A DNA stretch of 19,553 nt. It comes from Thermoproteota archaeon. Lineage in GTDB: Archaea; Thermoproteota; Thermoprotei; Thermoproteales; Thermocladiaceae. The stretch is taken from the NCBI GenBank assembly GCA_013153895.1, contig JAADDN010000078.1:1-19553 (forward strand). The letters run 5' to 3'. The notes under the pieces were generated by a model. The model made no database searches, had not been told where the DNA came from, and saw only the letters and a program-made list of their open reading frames with translations. Shown piece by piece: positions 14,047-19,553 of this stretch. The stretch's first letter is position 1, and every line of letters begins with the position of its first letter. A program made the translations under genes and the position numbers.

Positions 14047-14691
14047 ATGTCTCGTGAAGGAGTAGCACCAGTACCAGAGGGAGAGTTTCTAGTACCTATT
14101 GAGAAGTACATGTTTGCAGGTGTCAGATTAGGAACACGTGTATCAAATGCATATCTAGAGAAGAGAGGATTCATATTCGCTGTAAGGCATGATGGACTGA
14201 GAATATTTGATCTGAGGAAGATAGATGAACGTATAAGGATTGCTGCAAAGATGATAGCTAGGTATGACCCCTCGAAGGTAGTGGTAGTATCAGCTAAGCC
14301 GTATGGATGGCGTCCTGTAGAGATGTTCTGTAAGTTTACTGGTTGTAGACCTATAACTGGAAGATTCATACCAGGAACATTTACTAATCCTAGAGCATCA
14401 TACTACATAGAGGCTGACCTACTCGTAGCAACTGACCCTAAGGTTGATACTCAAGCTATAACAGAGGCTGCTCAGCTAGGTATTCCCGTGATAGCTCTAG
14501 TAGATACAGACACTCCATTCCACTTCATAGACCTAATGATACCTTGTAACAACAAGGGTAGGAGAAGCCTAGCTCTAATATACTGGCTACTTGCTAAGCT
14601 TGTCCTAATTGAGAGAGGACTACTCAAGCCTGGTGAGGATCTTCCAGTACCTCCAGAAGAGTTTGAGACCAAGCTAAGGGAGATCGAGTGA
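14047..14691 (+). CDS. rpsB: 30S ribosomal protein uS2
   Basis: Ribosomal protein S2 of the archaeal/eukaryotic (SA) type, 214 residues. Recognisable blocks are LVPIEKYMFAGVRLGTRVSNAYLEKRGFIF near the N-terminus, GLRIFDLRKIDERIRIAAKMI, the GRFIPGTFTNP segment (central), DLLVATDPKVDTQAITEAAQLGIPVIALVDTDTP and CNNKGRRSLALIYWLLAK. It sits on the small subunit near the mRNA exit side. The leaderless-type promoter lies directly upstream. Its TGA stop overlaps the GTG of the next gene by GTGA, so the genes are translationally coupled. Unlike many archaea, no rpl13/rps9/rpoN/eno neighbours are seen here. Confidence 0.96.
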   Translation: MSREGVAPVPEGEFLVPIEKYMFAGVRLGTRVSNAYLEKRGFIFAVRHDGLRIFDLRKIDERIRIAAKMIARYDPSKVVVVSAKPYGWRPVEMFCKFTGCRPITGRFIPGTFTNPRASYYIEADLLVATDPKVDTQAITEAAQLGIPVIALVDTDTPFHFIDLMIPCNNKGRRSLALIYWLLAKLVLIERGLLKPGEDLPVPPEEFETKLREIE

Positions 14692-15095
14692 AGATAGAGG
14701 AACTATACGAGACTGATAAATATACTGTACATACAGTACCTGTGAATGATGGTGAACTTATAATTCTCCTACCAAAAAACCATACTAAAGTAAGAACCGT
14801 CCTAATACTTCCAGAATCCGACTGTCGAAACTTCATTCTTCTAGCAGTCCTTCTTGTTAAGAACATGTTTAGAGTAGTTCTAGCATGTCCACGTGTTACA
14901 GGTATAGATACACGTCATATTAAGCTTCATAATCAGATAGTAGTATCTGAACATGAGAATGAGATACATGTGATCTGTAACGATAGTGATCATGTGGTAA
15001 GGTGGGATATGTCGTTAGATAACATACTTAAGATACTGAATAAAGTTGTTGAGTGTAGAGAACGTGAGGATACCTCTCTTCATAGAGCTAAGTAA
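14688..15095 (+). CDS. unknown protein between rpsB and precorrin-2 dehydrogenase
   Basis: This 135-residue protein is unrecognised. The GTG start overlaps the rpsB stop (GTGA), with an AGGGAG ribosome-binding-like stretch 7-12 nt upstream, so translation is coupled to rpsB. The N-terminal half alternates beta-like hydrophobic strands (YTVHTVPV, ELIILLP, VRTVLILP) with a helix (FILLAVLLVKNMFRVVLAC). Three Cys and several His (DTRHIKLHN, HVICNDSDHVV) are scattered without a clear metal motif. It overlaps the next gene by 32 nt. The context suggests a conserved small soluble protein, perhaps linked to tetrapyrrole synthesis, but nothing in the sequence proves that. Confidence 0.6.
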   Translation: MKIEELYETDKYTVHTVPVNDGELIILLPKNHTKVRTVLILPESDCRNFILLAVLLVKNMFRVVLACPRVTGIDTRHIKLHNQIVVSEHENEIHVICNDSDHVVRWDMSLDNILKILNKVVECREREDTSLHRAK

Positions 15096-15735
15096 TAGGA
15101 AAGTACTAGTTCTTGGAGGAGGACAAGTAGGCACCCATAGAGCTAAGAAGTTTGCTGAAGCAGGTGCACGTGTAGTAGTACTATCAAGAGAGTTCACGGA
15201 AGAATTGAAAAGACTCAGCAGAGAGGGAAAGGTAGTACTATACCAGGTATCTCTAGATAGAGAGACAGCACTATCATTTGTAGAAGCATGGATAGCATGG
15301 GCTGACATCGTAGTATATACTATTCCTGATGAAGAACTAGCAAAAACTGTTAGAGAACTCTGTAAAAGATATTCAAAACTACTAAACGATGCGACAGATG
15401 CAGAACATACAGATGTCGTAGTTCCTTTTGAAGGTTCTGTAGATGGTATAAGGATAGCTGTAACAACAGAAGGAAGAAGTAGTACTTTCGCTAGGATACT
15501 TAGAGACTGGATAATAGATCAGATAAGACATAACGAGAAATTGAAAAATCTAGCAAGATCCTGGTTCAAAGCTAAGAGTATTATAAAGAGAGAAGTCAAA
15601 GATCCTAAGAAGAGGATGATGATTTATAGAGAATTAATGAATAGTGAAGAATTTCTAAAGATAGCTCAGACAGGAGATCTCAATAAAGTTGAGCAGTTTG
15701 TGAAGAAGATTATAGAGAATGTATTGAGAAGATAA
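15064..15735 (+). CDS. precorrin-2 dehydrogenase / sirohydrochlorin ferrochelatase (Met8/CysG N-terminal type)
   Basis: This enzyme oxidises precorrin-2 to sirohydrochlorin with NAD and may insert iron, leading to siroheme and, through the archaeal Ahb route, haem. From the GTG at 15064 the protein starts MRIPLFIELSNRKVLVLGGGQVG, the usual family N-terminus with the GGGQVG dinucleotide-binding loop. TTG codons at 15046 and 15049 would add 6 or 5 residues and are less typical. DATDAEHTDVVVPF followed by GIRIAVTTEGRSSTFARILRDWI is the catalytic/dimer region with the expected Asp. The C-terminal helical part lacks the uroporphyrinogen methyltransferase of CysG, so it is the single-function form, about 223 residues. 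It overlaps the preceding unknown gene. Confidence 0.88.
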   Translation: MRIPLFIELSNRKVLVLGGGQVGTHRAKKFAEAGARVVVLSREFTEELKRLSREGKVVLYQVSLDRETALSFVEAWIAWADIVVYTIPDEELAKTVRELCKRYSKLLNDATDAEHTDVVVPFEGSVDGIRIAVTTEGRSSTFARILRDWIIDQIRHNEKLKNLARSWFKAKSIIKREVKDPKKRMMIYRELMNSEEFLKIAQTGDLNKVEQFVKKIIENVLRR

Positions 15736-15773
15736 GAATATTAAAGTCAGAGCAAGTATAGAGATTAGTAGAT

Positions 15774-16019
15774 ATGACTGACATAGTTGAAGAAATTAGA
15801 AGAAGATGGAGATGTCCAAAATGTGGTACAGGTGATCCATACATAAACGAGCACTCTTTCACAGGTAGTGGACTATCAAGATTATTAAACTGGCAAGCTT
15901 ATACTTACATAGCAGTAACCTGTAGACATTGTGGATATACTGAGTTCTATAATAAGGAGATATTGACAGGTAAGAAAGATACTTTAATGCAGATCCTGGA
16001 CCTACTCTTCGGACGTTAG
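15774..16019 (+). CDS. zinc-ribbon protein, predicted nucleic-acid binding
   Basis: This 81-residue protein has a compact zinc ribbon: CPKCG near residues 14-18 and CRHCG near 50-54, separated by an aromatic/polar stretch (SFTGSGLSRLLNWQAYTYIAV). The shape matches small YpzJ/COG3478-like proteins predicted to bind nucleic acid; function is unknown. ATG 15774 follows a TATA-like AATATTAAAG (15737-15746) about 33 nt upstream, so it may be transcribed separately from the precorrin-2 dehydrogenase gene 38 nt upstream. Its end overlaps the convergent membrane-protein gene by 18 nt. Confidence 0.75.
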   Translation: MTDIVEEIRRRWRCPKCGTGDPYINEHSFTGSGLSRLLNWQAYTYIAVTCRHCGYTEFYNKEILTGKKDTLMQILDLLFGR

Positions 16020-16574
16020 TAAGTAGTTTCCTGGACTAATTCTAAAGAATCCACCTGAAATAACAATGTTATTCCCACTTTCTGAGACTACTCTCATGTA
16101 GATAGGTACGCTCTCCCTCAATAAACGACACTTCATGTCATATATGATTATCCTAAACGTGTATAACACACCATTCAGAGGATTTCTTATCCTTAATATT
16201 ATGGTCTTCTGATCTGTCTGAGTAACCTCAAATAGATTTCTATATGAGTCAGAGTACACAAATACTAGATGGTAAAATGGGGAGTTTGTTAGAAGCTTAA
16301 TTTCGAACTCTCTAACAGCATAATTATCATTGTTAGGTCCTACCGAGACCTTCAACACATATACACAACTACTCTTATAGTAAGCCCAGATACCAATCAC
16401 TGCGTGAGGTGATGCTACAAATCCATAGAACTTGCCGACATCACCTAGCTTAAGTTCTTCATAGCTCTTTCTTACTATACTTATCATGTTGAGATGAGGA
16501 AGAACTAGTACAAGAGTGAGTGCTGTAAATATGAGGATTATTATTATGCAGATTCTCAGATGCTTGGTAACCAT
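16002..16574 (-). CDS. membrane-anchored hypothetical protein
   Basis: This 190-residue protein is unrecognised. A single N-terminal transmembrane helix (about residues 8-27, IIIILIFTALTLVLVLP core after basic VTKHLR) anchors a domain of beta-rich sequence, presumably outside the cell. The two central Cys (SSCVYVL, DMKCRLL) could form a disulfide. There is no lipobox and no clear signal-peptidase site, so it is likely a membrane-anchored extracytoplasmic protein. A TTATTTAAAT element 24 nt upstream serves as a leaderless promoter. The last 18 nt overlap the convergent zinc-ribbon gene. Confidence 0.65.
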   Translation of the reverse strand: MVTKHLRICIIIILIFTALTLVLVLPHLNMISIVRKSYEELKLGDVGKFYGFVASPHAVIGIWAYYKSSCVYVLKVSVGPNNDNYAVREFEIKLLTNSPFYHLVFVYSDSYRNLFEVTQTDQKTIILRIRNPLNGVLYTFRIIIYDMKCRLLRESVPIYMRVVSESGNNIVISGGFFRISPGNYLLTSEE

Positions 16575-16592
16575 GTTTGTAAGATGGTAAAG

Positions 16593-16602
16593 TTATTTAA
16601 AT
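16593..16602. promoter_or_regulatory. possible bidirectional TATA element
   Basis: TTATTTAAAT is nearly self-complementary. Leftward it lies 24 nt from the ATG at 16574. Rightward it predicts a start near 16623, directly before the C box at 16625. Confidence 0.45.
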
Positions 16603-16624
16603 CTTTTTCGTAAAGTATGTAACT

Positions 16625-16673
16625 GTGATGAGAACTCCCCAGTATGATTGATGATTAGAATTCCTTTAGCTGA
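16625..16673 (+). ncRNA. box C/D sRNA candidate
   Basis: C box GTGATGA (16625-16631, perfect RTGATGA), a 12-nt guide (16632-16643), a degenerate D' ATGA (16644-16647), a C'-like TTGATGA (16648-16654, one mismatch), a second guide (16655-16669) and D box CTGA (16670-16673). The D'-C' spacer is zero and the second guide is a little long, so it is weaker than the one at 727. The upstream TATA at 16593-16602 places the transcript start 2 nt before the C box, which supports it. The first guide ends CCCCAGT, able to pair with the ACTGGGG of the 23S rRNA P-loop (recalled from memory). Confidence 0.5.
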
Positions 16674-16681
16674 TCAGCAAC

Positions 16682-16690
16682 TTATATAAA
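16682..16690 (+). promoter_or_regulatory. TATA box of the H/ACA RNA
   Basis: TTATATAAA is centred about 22-25 nt before the 5' end of the folded RNA at 16708, on the same strand. Confidence 0.6.
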
Positions 16691-16707
16691 TGCTCTTTAC
16701 ATAATAT

Positions 16708-16784
16708 CTCTTAGCCCCACCTCCTCGAGAGGTCGGTGGGACCGACCTCAGTGAGAGGGGGTTCCGTCGGGCCGAGAGACATCT
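16708..16784 (+). ncRNA. H/ACA guide RNA (pseudouridylation) with K-turn, candidate
   Basis: A complete single-hairpin archaeal H/ACA architecture can be drawn. Lower stem: CTCTTAGCCC (16708-16717) with GGGCCGAGAG (16769-16778), 9 of 10 pairs. Upper stem: ACCTCCTC (16719-16726) with GAGGGGGT (16755-16762), 8 pairs. A consensus K-turn follows: GA (16727-16728) opposite GA (16753-16754) with 3-nt bulge AGT (16750-16752). The apical stem is GAGGTCGG (16729-16736) with CCGACCTC (16742-16749), 8 pairs, loop TGGGA. An ACA box (16779-16781) follows the lower stem and leaves 3 nt to the proposed 3' end. The upper-stem base is 16 nt from ACA. The pocket includes TTCCGTC on the 3' side. Cbf5, Nop10, Gar1 and L7Ae would bind. 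The GC content is far above that of the flanks, and a TATA box is in place. The target was not identified. Confidence 0.82.
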
Positions 16785-17881
16785 TAACTAATTATTGTTA
16801 TCTCAACATCCTGTTTTGTAGACTTCTCTATTAGAATCTTGTAGTGAGATCTTATCTTCTTTCTATGTTCTTTAGGTATTTTTGATATGTATGTTCTTCC
16901 TATAAATTGTTGAGATATTTGTTCAATTTTTTCTAAGAATGCATCAACATTTGTCGTCTCTATATTAAACTTCTTTATCTCGTATATTGTTGCTTTCTTG
17001 AGACTTTTCTCCCTATTTATCATATATATTCCACAACAGTCTTCGGCCTTATATAGTACATTTATTTTAGGGTCTTTACAGGTTGCTAAGCTAATATTAT
17101 ACTTTTCTGCTTCTTCTTTAAACTTTTTAATGATAGTTCTCGTCCATGAGTCACATGGTTTTACTAGTCCTCCCAGTTCTGTATATGGTTCCCATTCTAC
17201 GTTTCCTATCTCTGGTATCTGTTCTCTGAGTTTTGAAAGTAGAGGTCTTTCTATTCTTAGTGGCTCAATTATTATCTGGCTCACAGAGAGCTCTCTACAT
17301 AGTTTAACTACTTGAGAATACTCTACATCTGCTATACCTGGTATCGTTGGTTGATATCTTAGTACCACATTTATACCATGTTGTTTAAGTGTTTCTATCA
17401 TATCTACTCTCTGCGATGGTGTTGGAGCTCTTGGCTCAAGTATCTTCGCTTTTGATTCATCTAACGTACATAGTGATACCTGTATGAGCACTAGATTCTT
17501 ATCTGCAAGCTTTAAGACTTGTTCAAGTATATAATCTCTTCTAACTAAGTTTAGACTTTTCGTATTTATTATTAGTGGTATATCATGAATATTGCATAGC
17601 TTCAAGACGTGCTCTGCTCTGACAAGTGCTCTATCTTGTAGTGGCTCTACGAGAGTAGACATTCTGAATACTGGTATCTTCTGTAGGTTCTCTGATGCAT
17701 ATTTTATGAATCTTCTAAACTCTTCTAGATGTCTCAATGTTATTCCTCTATCACTTACTCTGTACCATCTCGCATAGCAGTATCTACAGGCTAGCTCGCA
17801 TGTTGAGTCAGTCTCTACTCTATATATTGAGTAGCAGTACGTGCTTATTATTGATGATGGATTTATTATGAGCGTTGTCAC
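16784..17881 (-). CDS. radical SAM protein, SPL-like (COG1533 type)
   Basis: This 365-residue protein has the radical SAM motif CELACRYC (C28, C32, C35) followed by YARWYR, then MSTLVEPLQD (about 73-82), similar to the conserved TDPYQP block of spore photoproduct lyase-like/COG1533 proteins. LIINTKS and VSLCTLDE are further barrel elements. Additional Cys occur late (ATCKDP, AEDCCG near residues 268 and 283), possibly for another cluster. The C-terminal 60 residues are basic and Lys-rich (KIPKEHRKKIRSHYK). The lyase function of SPL is not implied. The GTG start is 5 nt after the nikR stop, so it is in the nikR operon. Its stop codon coincides with the proposed 3' end of the H/ACA RNA on the other strand. 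Function unknown; a nickel or hydrogenase link is inferred from position only. Confidence 0.8.
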   Translation of the reverse strand: MTTLIINPSSIISTYCYSIYRVETDSTCELACRYCYARWYRVSDRGITLRHLEEFRRFIKYASENLQKIPVFRMSTLVEPLQDRALVRAEHVLKLCNIHDIPLIINTKSLNLVRRDYILEQVLKLADKNLVLIQVSLCTLDESKAKILEPRAPTPSQRVDMIETLKQHGINVVLRYQPTIPGIADVEYSQVVKLCRELSVSQIIIEPLRIERPLLSKLREQIPEIGNVEWEPYTELGGLVKPCDSWTRTIIKKFKEEAEKYNISLATCKDPKINVLYKAEDCCGIYMINREKSLKKATIYEIKKFNIETTNVDAFLEKIEQISQQFIGRTYISKIPKEHRKKIRSHYKILIEKSTKQDVEITIIS

Positions 17882-17886
17882 GCATG

Positions 17887-18300
17887 TTATTCTTCTGATA
17901 CTGGATATATACAGTATTTCAGTGATAGCACACCTTTCAATCCTTCTAGCTGGTTCGCGAGCTCCTTGACCTCTTTCAATTTTCCTTTAACGGCTATTAT
18001 CTCCATGCACATGGTCTTGCTAACATGTATATGCATTGATGCTCTAATTATCTCATCATGCTGATGCTGTAGAATCGTGAGCTTAGTATCAGCCTCATAG
18101 TGACCAGTCTCGTAGAGAACTATCAGGACACCACAGACCACGTCCTCGTCCTTACCTAGGACCCAGGACTTGTCCATTATGTATGACTCTATTGCTGAAG
18201 TTATGACATGACTACGCGTCGTGTTTAGCTCCTTAGCTAGCTTATCTACTAGGTCAAGTATCTCCTTCTTTATTGATATGCTTGTGCGGACAGTCGACAT
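17887..18300 (-). CDS. nikR: nickel-responsive regulator NikR
   Basis: This 137-residue protein has an N-terminal ribbon-helix-helix domain (TVRTSISIKKEILDLVDKLAKEL..SHVITSAIESYI, residues 3-41) and a C-terminal ACT-like metal-binding domain. The four square-planar nickel ligands of E. coli NikR (H76, H87, H89, C95) align with H79, H90, H92 and C98 in QHQHDEIIRASMHIHVSKTMC (78-98). It is expected to repress nickel uptake or related genes when nickel is bound. It sits between hypE and an SPL-like radical SAM gene on the same strand. On the minus strand GTTTTAACT (18326-18334) is a TATA box about 30 nt from the ATG, so it has its own promoter. A 14-bp palindrome lies 68-81 bp upstream. Confidence 0.92.
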   Translation of the reverse strand: MSTVRTSISIKKEILDLVDKLAKELNTTRSHVITSAIESYIMDKSWVLGKDEDVVCGVLIVLYETGHYEADTKLTILQHQHDEIIRASMHIHVSKTMCMEIIAVKGKLKEVKELANQLEGLKGVLSLKYCIYPVSEE

Positions 18301-18325
18301 CTCTCTCGTAAAATATCTCTATCTT

Positions 18326-18334
18326 AGTTAAAAC
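18326..18334 (-). promoter_or_regulatory. TATA box of nikR operon
   Basis: It reads GTTTTAACT on the minus strand, centred about 30 nt before the nikR ATG at 18300. Confidence 0.5.
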
Positions 18335-18367
18335 AGTATCGACTAGATCAACAAAGGTTTGTGAGAG

Positions 18368-18381
18368 TTATCTTAAGATAA
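18368..18381. promoter_or_regulatory. 14-bp perfect palindrome between hypE and nikR
   Basis: TTATCTTAAGATAA is identical to its reverse complement. It lies 2 nt after the hypE stop codon and about 35 bp upstream of the nikR TATA box. It may be a NikR (autoregulatory) operator or a 3'-end element of hypE. Confidence 0.4.
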
Positions 18382-18383
18382 TG

Positions 18384-19412
18384 TCAACATATTCGAGGAA
18401 CGAGACTCCCTCTAAGAGGCTCAACTATCCTGAGCCCCCCAGACACTGTCTTACATACTACGGTTCCTCTAAACTTCTCACTCTCTCTCACCTCTCCAAT
18501 TATAGCTGCATCTTCCATACCCGCTGAGTGAAGTTCTTCTACGAGTATTGGAGCTATCTCTGAGTCTACTGCTATAGTCATGACTCCCTCACATGCTAGA
18601 TATAGTGGATCTATCCCCACTATCTCACAGAACTTCTTAACTTCAAACCTTATCGGTATCTTGTCCTCATATATGAGGATTAGAGTACCTGTATCTCTAG
18701 CCCACTCGTTCAAGACTTGGGCAAGACCACCACGTGTAGGATCTCTCATAGCATGCACCTTATCTAGATACTTCTCAACTATGTCTAATAATGGTCTAAG
18801 TAGTGGCCTACAGTCACTATGTAGACCATACTTCTCAGCATTGATTCCCTGCTGAAGAGCCATTATCGTAGCTCCATGCTCAGCTATGCTACCTGTAACA
18901 ATTATCTTATCACCAGGTCTCAGCTCTCTATCTATTACTGGTCTACGAGCTATACCTAGCCCGACAGTGGTCATGACTATCTTATCTATCTGACCTCTAG
19001 GCATGACCTTCAAGTCTCCACCTATTATTGGTATATTTTCTCTTGTTAAGACTTCTATGAATGATGTTGTTATTTTATCAACAGTATCGATATCTATGCC
19101 CTCCTCTATTATTATTGAGTCTAGCACTGCTATTGGTCTAGCACCCATAGCTACTAGGTCATTTATTGTTCCTGATGCAGCAAGCTTACCTAAGTCTCCA
19201 CCTGGGAAGAATATTGGATTTACAGTATATGCATCAACTGTCACAATAAGGTACTTATCTCCAATTTTTATACATGCTCCATCATCTAGAACATCTATAC
19301 CAGCACCTTCAGGAGTTCTCTTCAATATGTCAGGTACCTTCGATAGTATGAGCTTGTTTAGAAGTTCTAGAGTCTTCTCTCCACCTGCCCCGTGTGCAAG
19401 TGTTACACTCAC
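18384..19412 (-). CDS. hypE: hydrogenase maturation factor HypE
   Basis: HypE dehydrates the carbamoyl group transferred by HypF onto its C-terminal Cys to a thiocyanate, the source of the cyanide ligands of [NiFe] hydrogenases. The 342-residue protein has the family start LAHGAGG (5-11), DDGACI (46-51), VDAYTVNPIFFPGGDLGKLA, the GGDLK and DPTRGGLA motifs of the PurM-like ATP-binding fold, CEGVM, and ends in the diagnostic PRIC with the catalytic C342. The start is GTG, as no ATG precedes HGAGG. A minus-strand CTTAATAGG (19438-19446) is a TATA candidate 30 nt upstream. The nickel regulator nikR follows 83 nt downstream, consistent with an organism that makes [NiFe] hydrogenase; other hyp genes are not in the window. 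Confidence 0.96.
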   Translation of the reverse strand: MSVTLAHGAGGEKTLELLNKLILSKVPDILKRTPEGAGIDVLDDGACIKIGDKYLIVTVDAYTVNPIFFPGGDLGKLAASGTINDLVAMGARPIAVLDSIIIEEGIDIDTVDKITTSFIEVLTRENIPIIGGDLKVMPRGQIDKIVMTTVGLGIARRPVIDRELRPGDKIIVTGSIAEHGATIMALQQGINAEKYGLHSDCRPLLRPLLDIVEKYLDKVHAMRDPTRGGLAQVLNEWARDTGTLILIYEDKIPIRFEVKKFCEIVGIDPLYLACEGVMTIAVDSEIAPILVEELHSAGMEDAAIIGEVRESEKFRGTVVCKTVSGGLRIVEPLRGSLVPRIC

Positions 19413-19553
19413 GCTATGTTTATAAGTATCTTGTCTACCTATTAAGCAGAACTTTTATGATCGATCTATGAGGTAATTAGTAAATCCTTAATTAACGATA
19501 TAACGCATCTGAAGTCAGCTAGGTAAGACTTAATTTATATGTAGTCCGCATTA
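19413..19553. other. right-edge intergenic region with outward promoter
   Basis: No gene is visible. Besides the hypE promoter, TTTATAT (19534-19540) on the plus strand is a possible TATA box for a gene starting beyond the window, which would make this a divergent promoter region. Confidence 0.3.

Noticed and set aside
19413..19553. CTGA and ATGATC-like sequences suggesting another C/D RNA
   Set aside because: No proper C box (RTGATGA) at suitable spacing on either strand.

Overview
This is a gene-dense stretch of an archaeal chromosome, most likely from a thermophilic member of the Thermoproteota (Crenarchaeota, Desulfurococcales-like; genus not resolved). The evidence is a tungsten-type aldehyde:ferredoxin oxidoreductase beside its radical-SAM partner, TiaS, an archaeal ribosomal protein uS2, a TIP49/RuvB-like ATPase, a class III-signal pilin, box C/D and H/ACA guide-RNA candidates with K-turn elements, and TATA boxes placed 24-31 nt upstream of start codons, which implies mostly leaderless mRNAs. 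Codon choice is AT-leaning. No rRNA, tRNA, CRISPR, insertion sequence or phage gene was seen, and no gap without a gene exceeds about 190 bases.

Layout. 119-730 is an unrecognised membrane-associated ORF whose stop codon lies inside a box C/D sRNA candidate (727-776). Next come the tungstoenzyme aor and its maturase-like radical SAM gene (867-3837, +). Facing them is the dcd-tiaS operon (5710 to 3834, -). A 184-bp divergent region with several promoters and a possible 35-codon leaderless gene precedes glnA (5895-7244, +). On the minus strand are an ASCH-domain gene overlapping a radical SAM/SPASM gene (8918 to 7241). A small two-TM protein, threonine synthase (with a problematic start) and malate dehydrogenase follow on the plus strand (9008-11495). 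A TrmB/MarR-like regulator diverges from the TIP49 ATPase across a repeat-rich 188-bp intergenic region. A lone pilin-like gene diverges from rpsB, which heads a chain rpsB - unknown - precorrin-2 dehydrogenase - zinc ribbon.

The 16.6-16.8 kb gap holds two adjacent guide RNA candidates on the plus strand: a box C/D-like RNA and a well-folded H/ACA RNA with a consensus K-turn, each with its own TATA box. The right part is minus-strand and nickel/hydrogenase-related: hypE, nikR and an SPL-like radical SAM gene 5 nt after nikR.

Functional themes are redox metallo-cofactor chemistry (tungstoenzyme, NiFe hydrogenase maturation, siroheme, three radical SAM enzymes), nitrogen and amino-acid metabolism (glnA, thrC, mdh) and RNA modification (tiaS, guide RNAs). 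Notable points are the H/ACA and C/D sRNAs, the missing in-frame start codon of threonine synthase, stop codons of convergent genes packed on top of each other, and abrupt within-gene switches between T-rich and A-rich coding strands.
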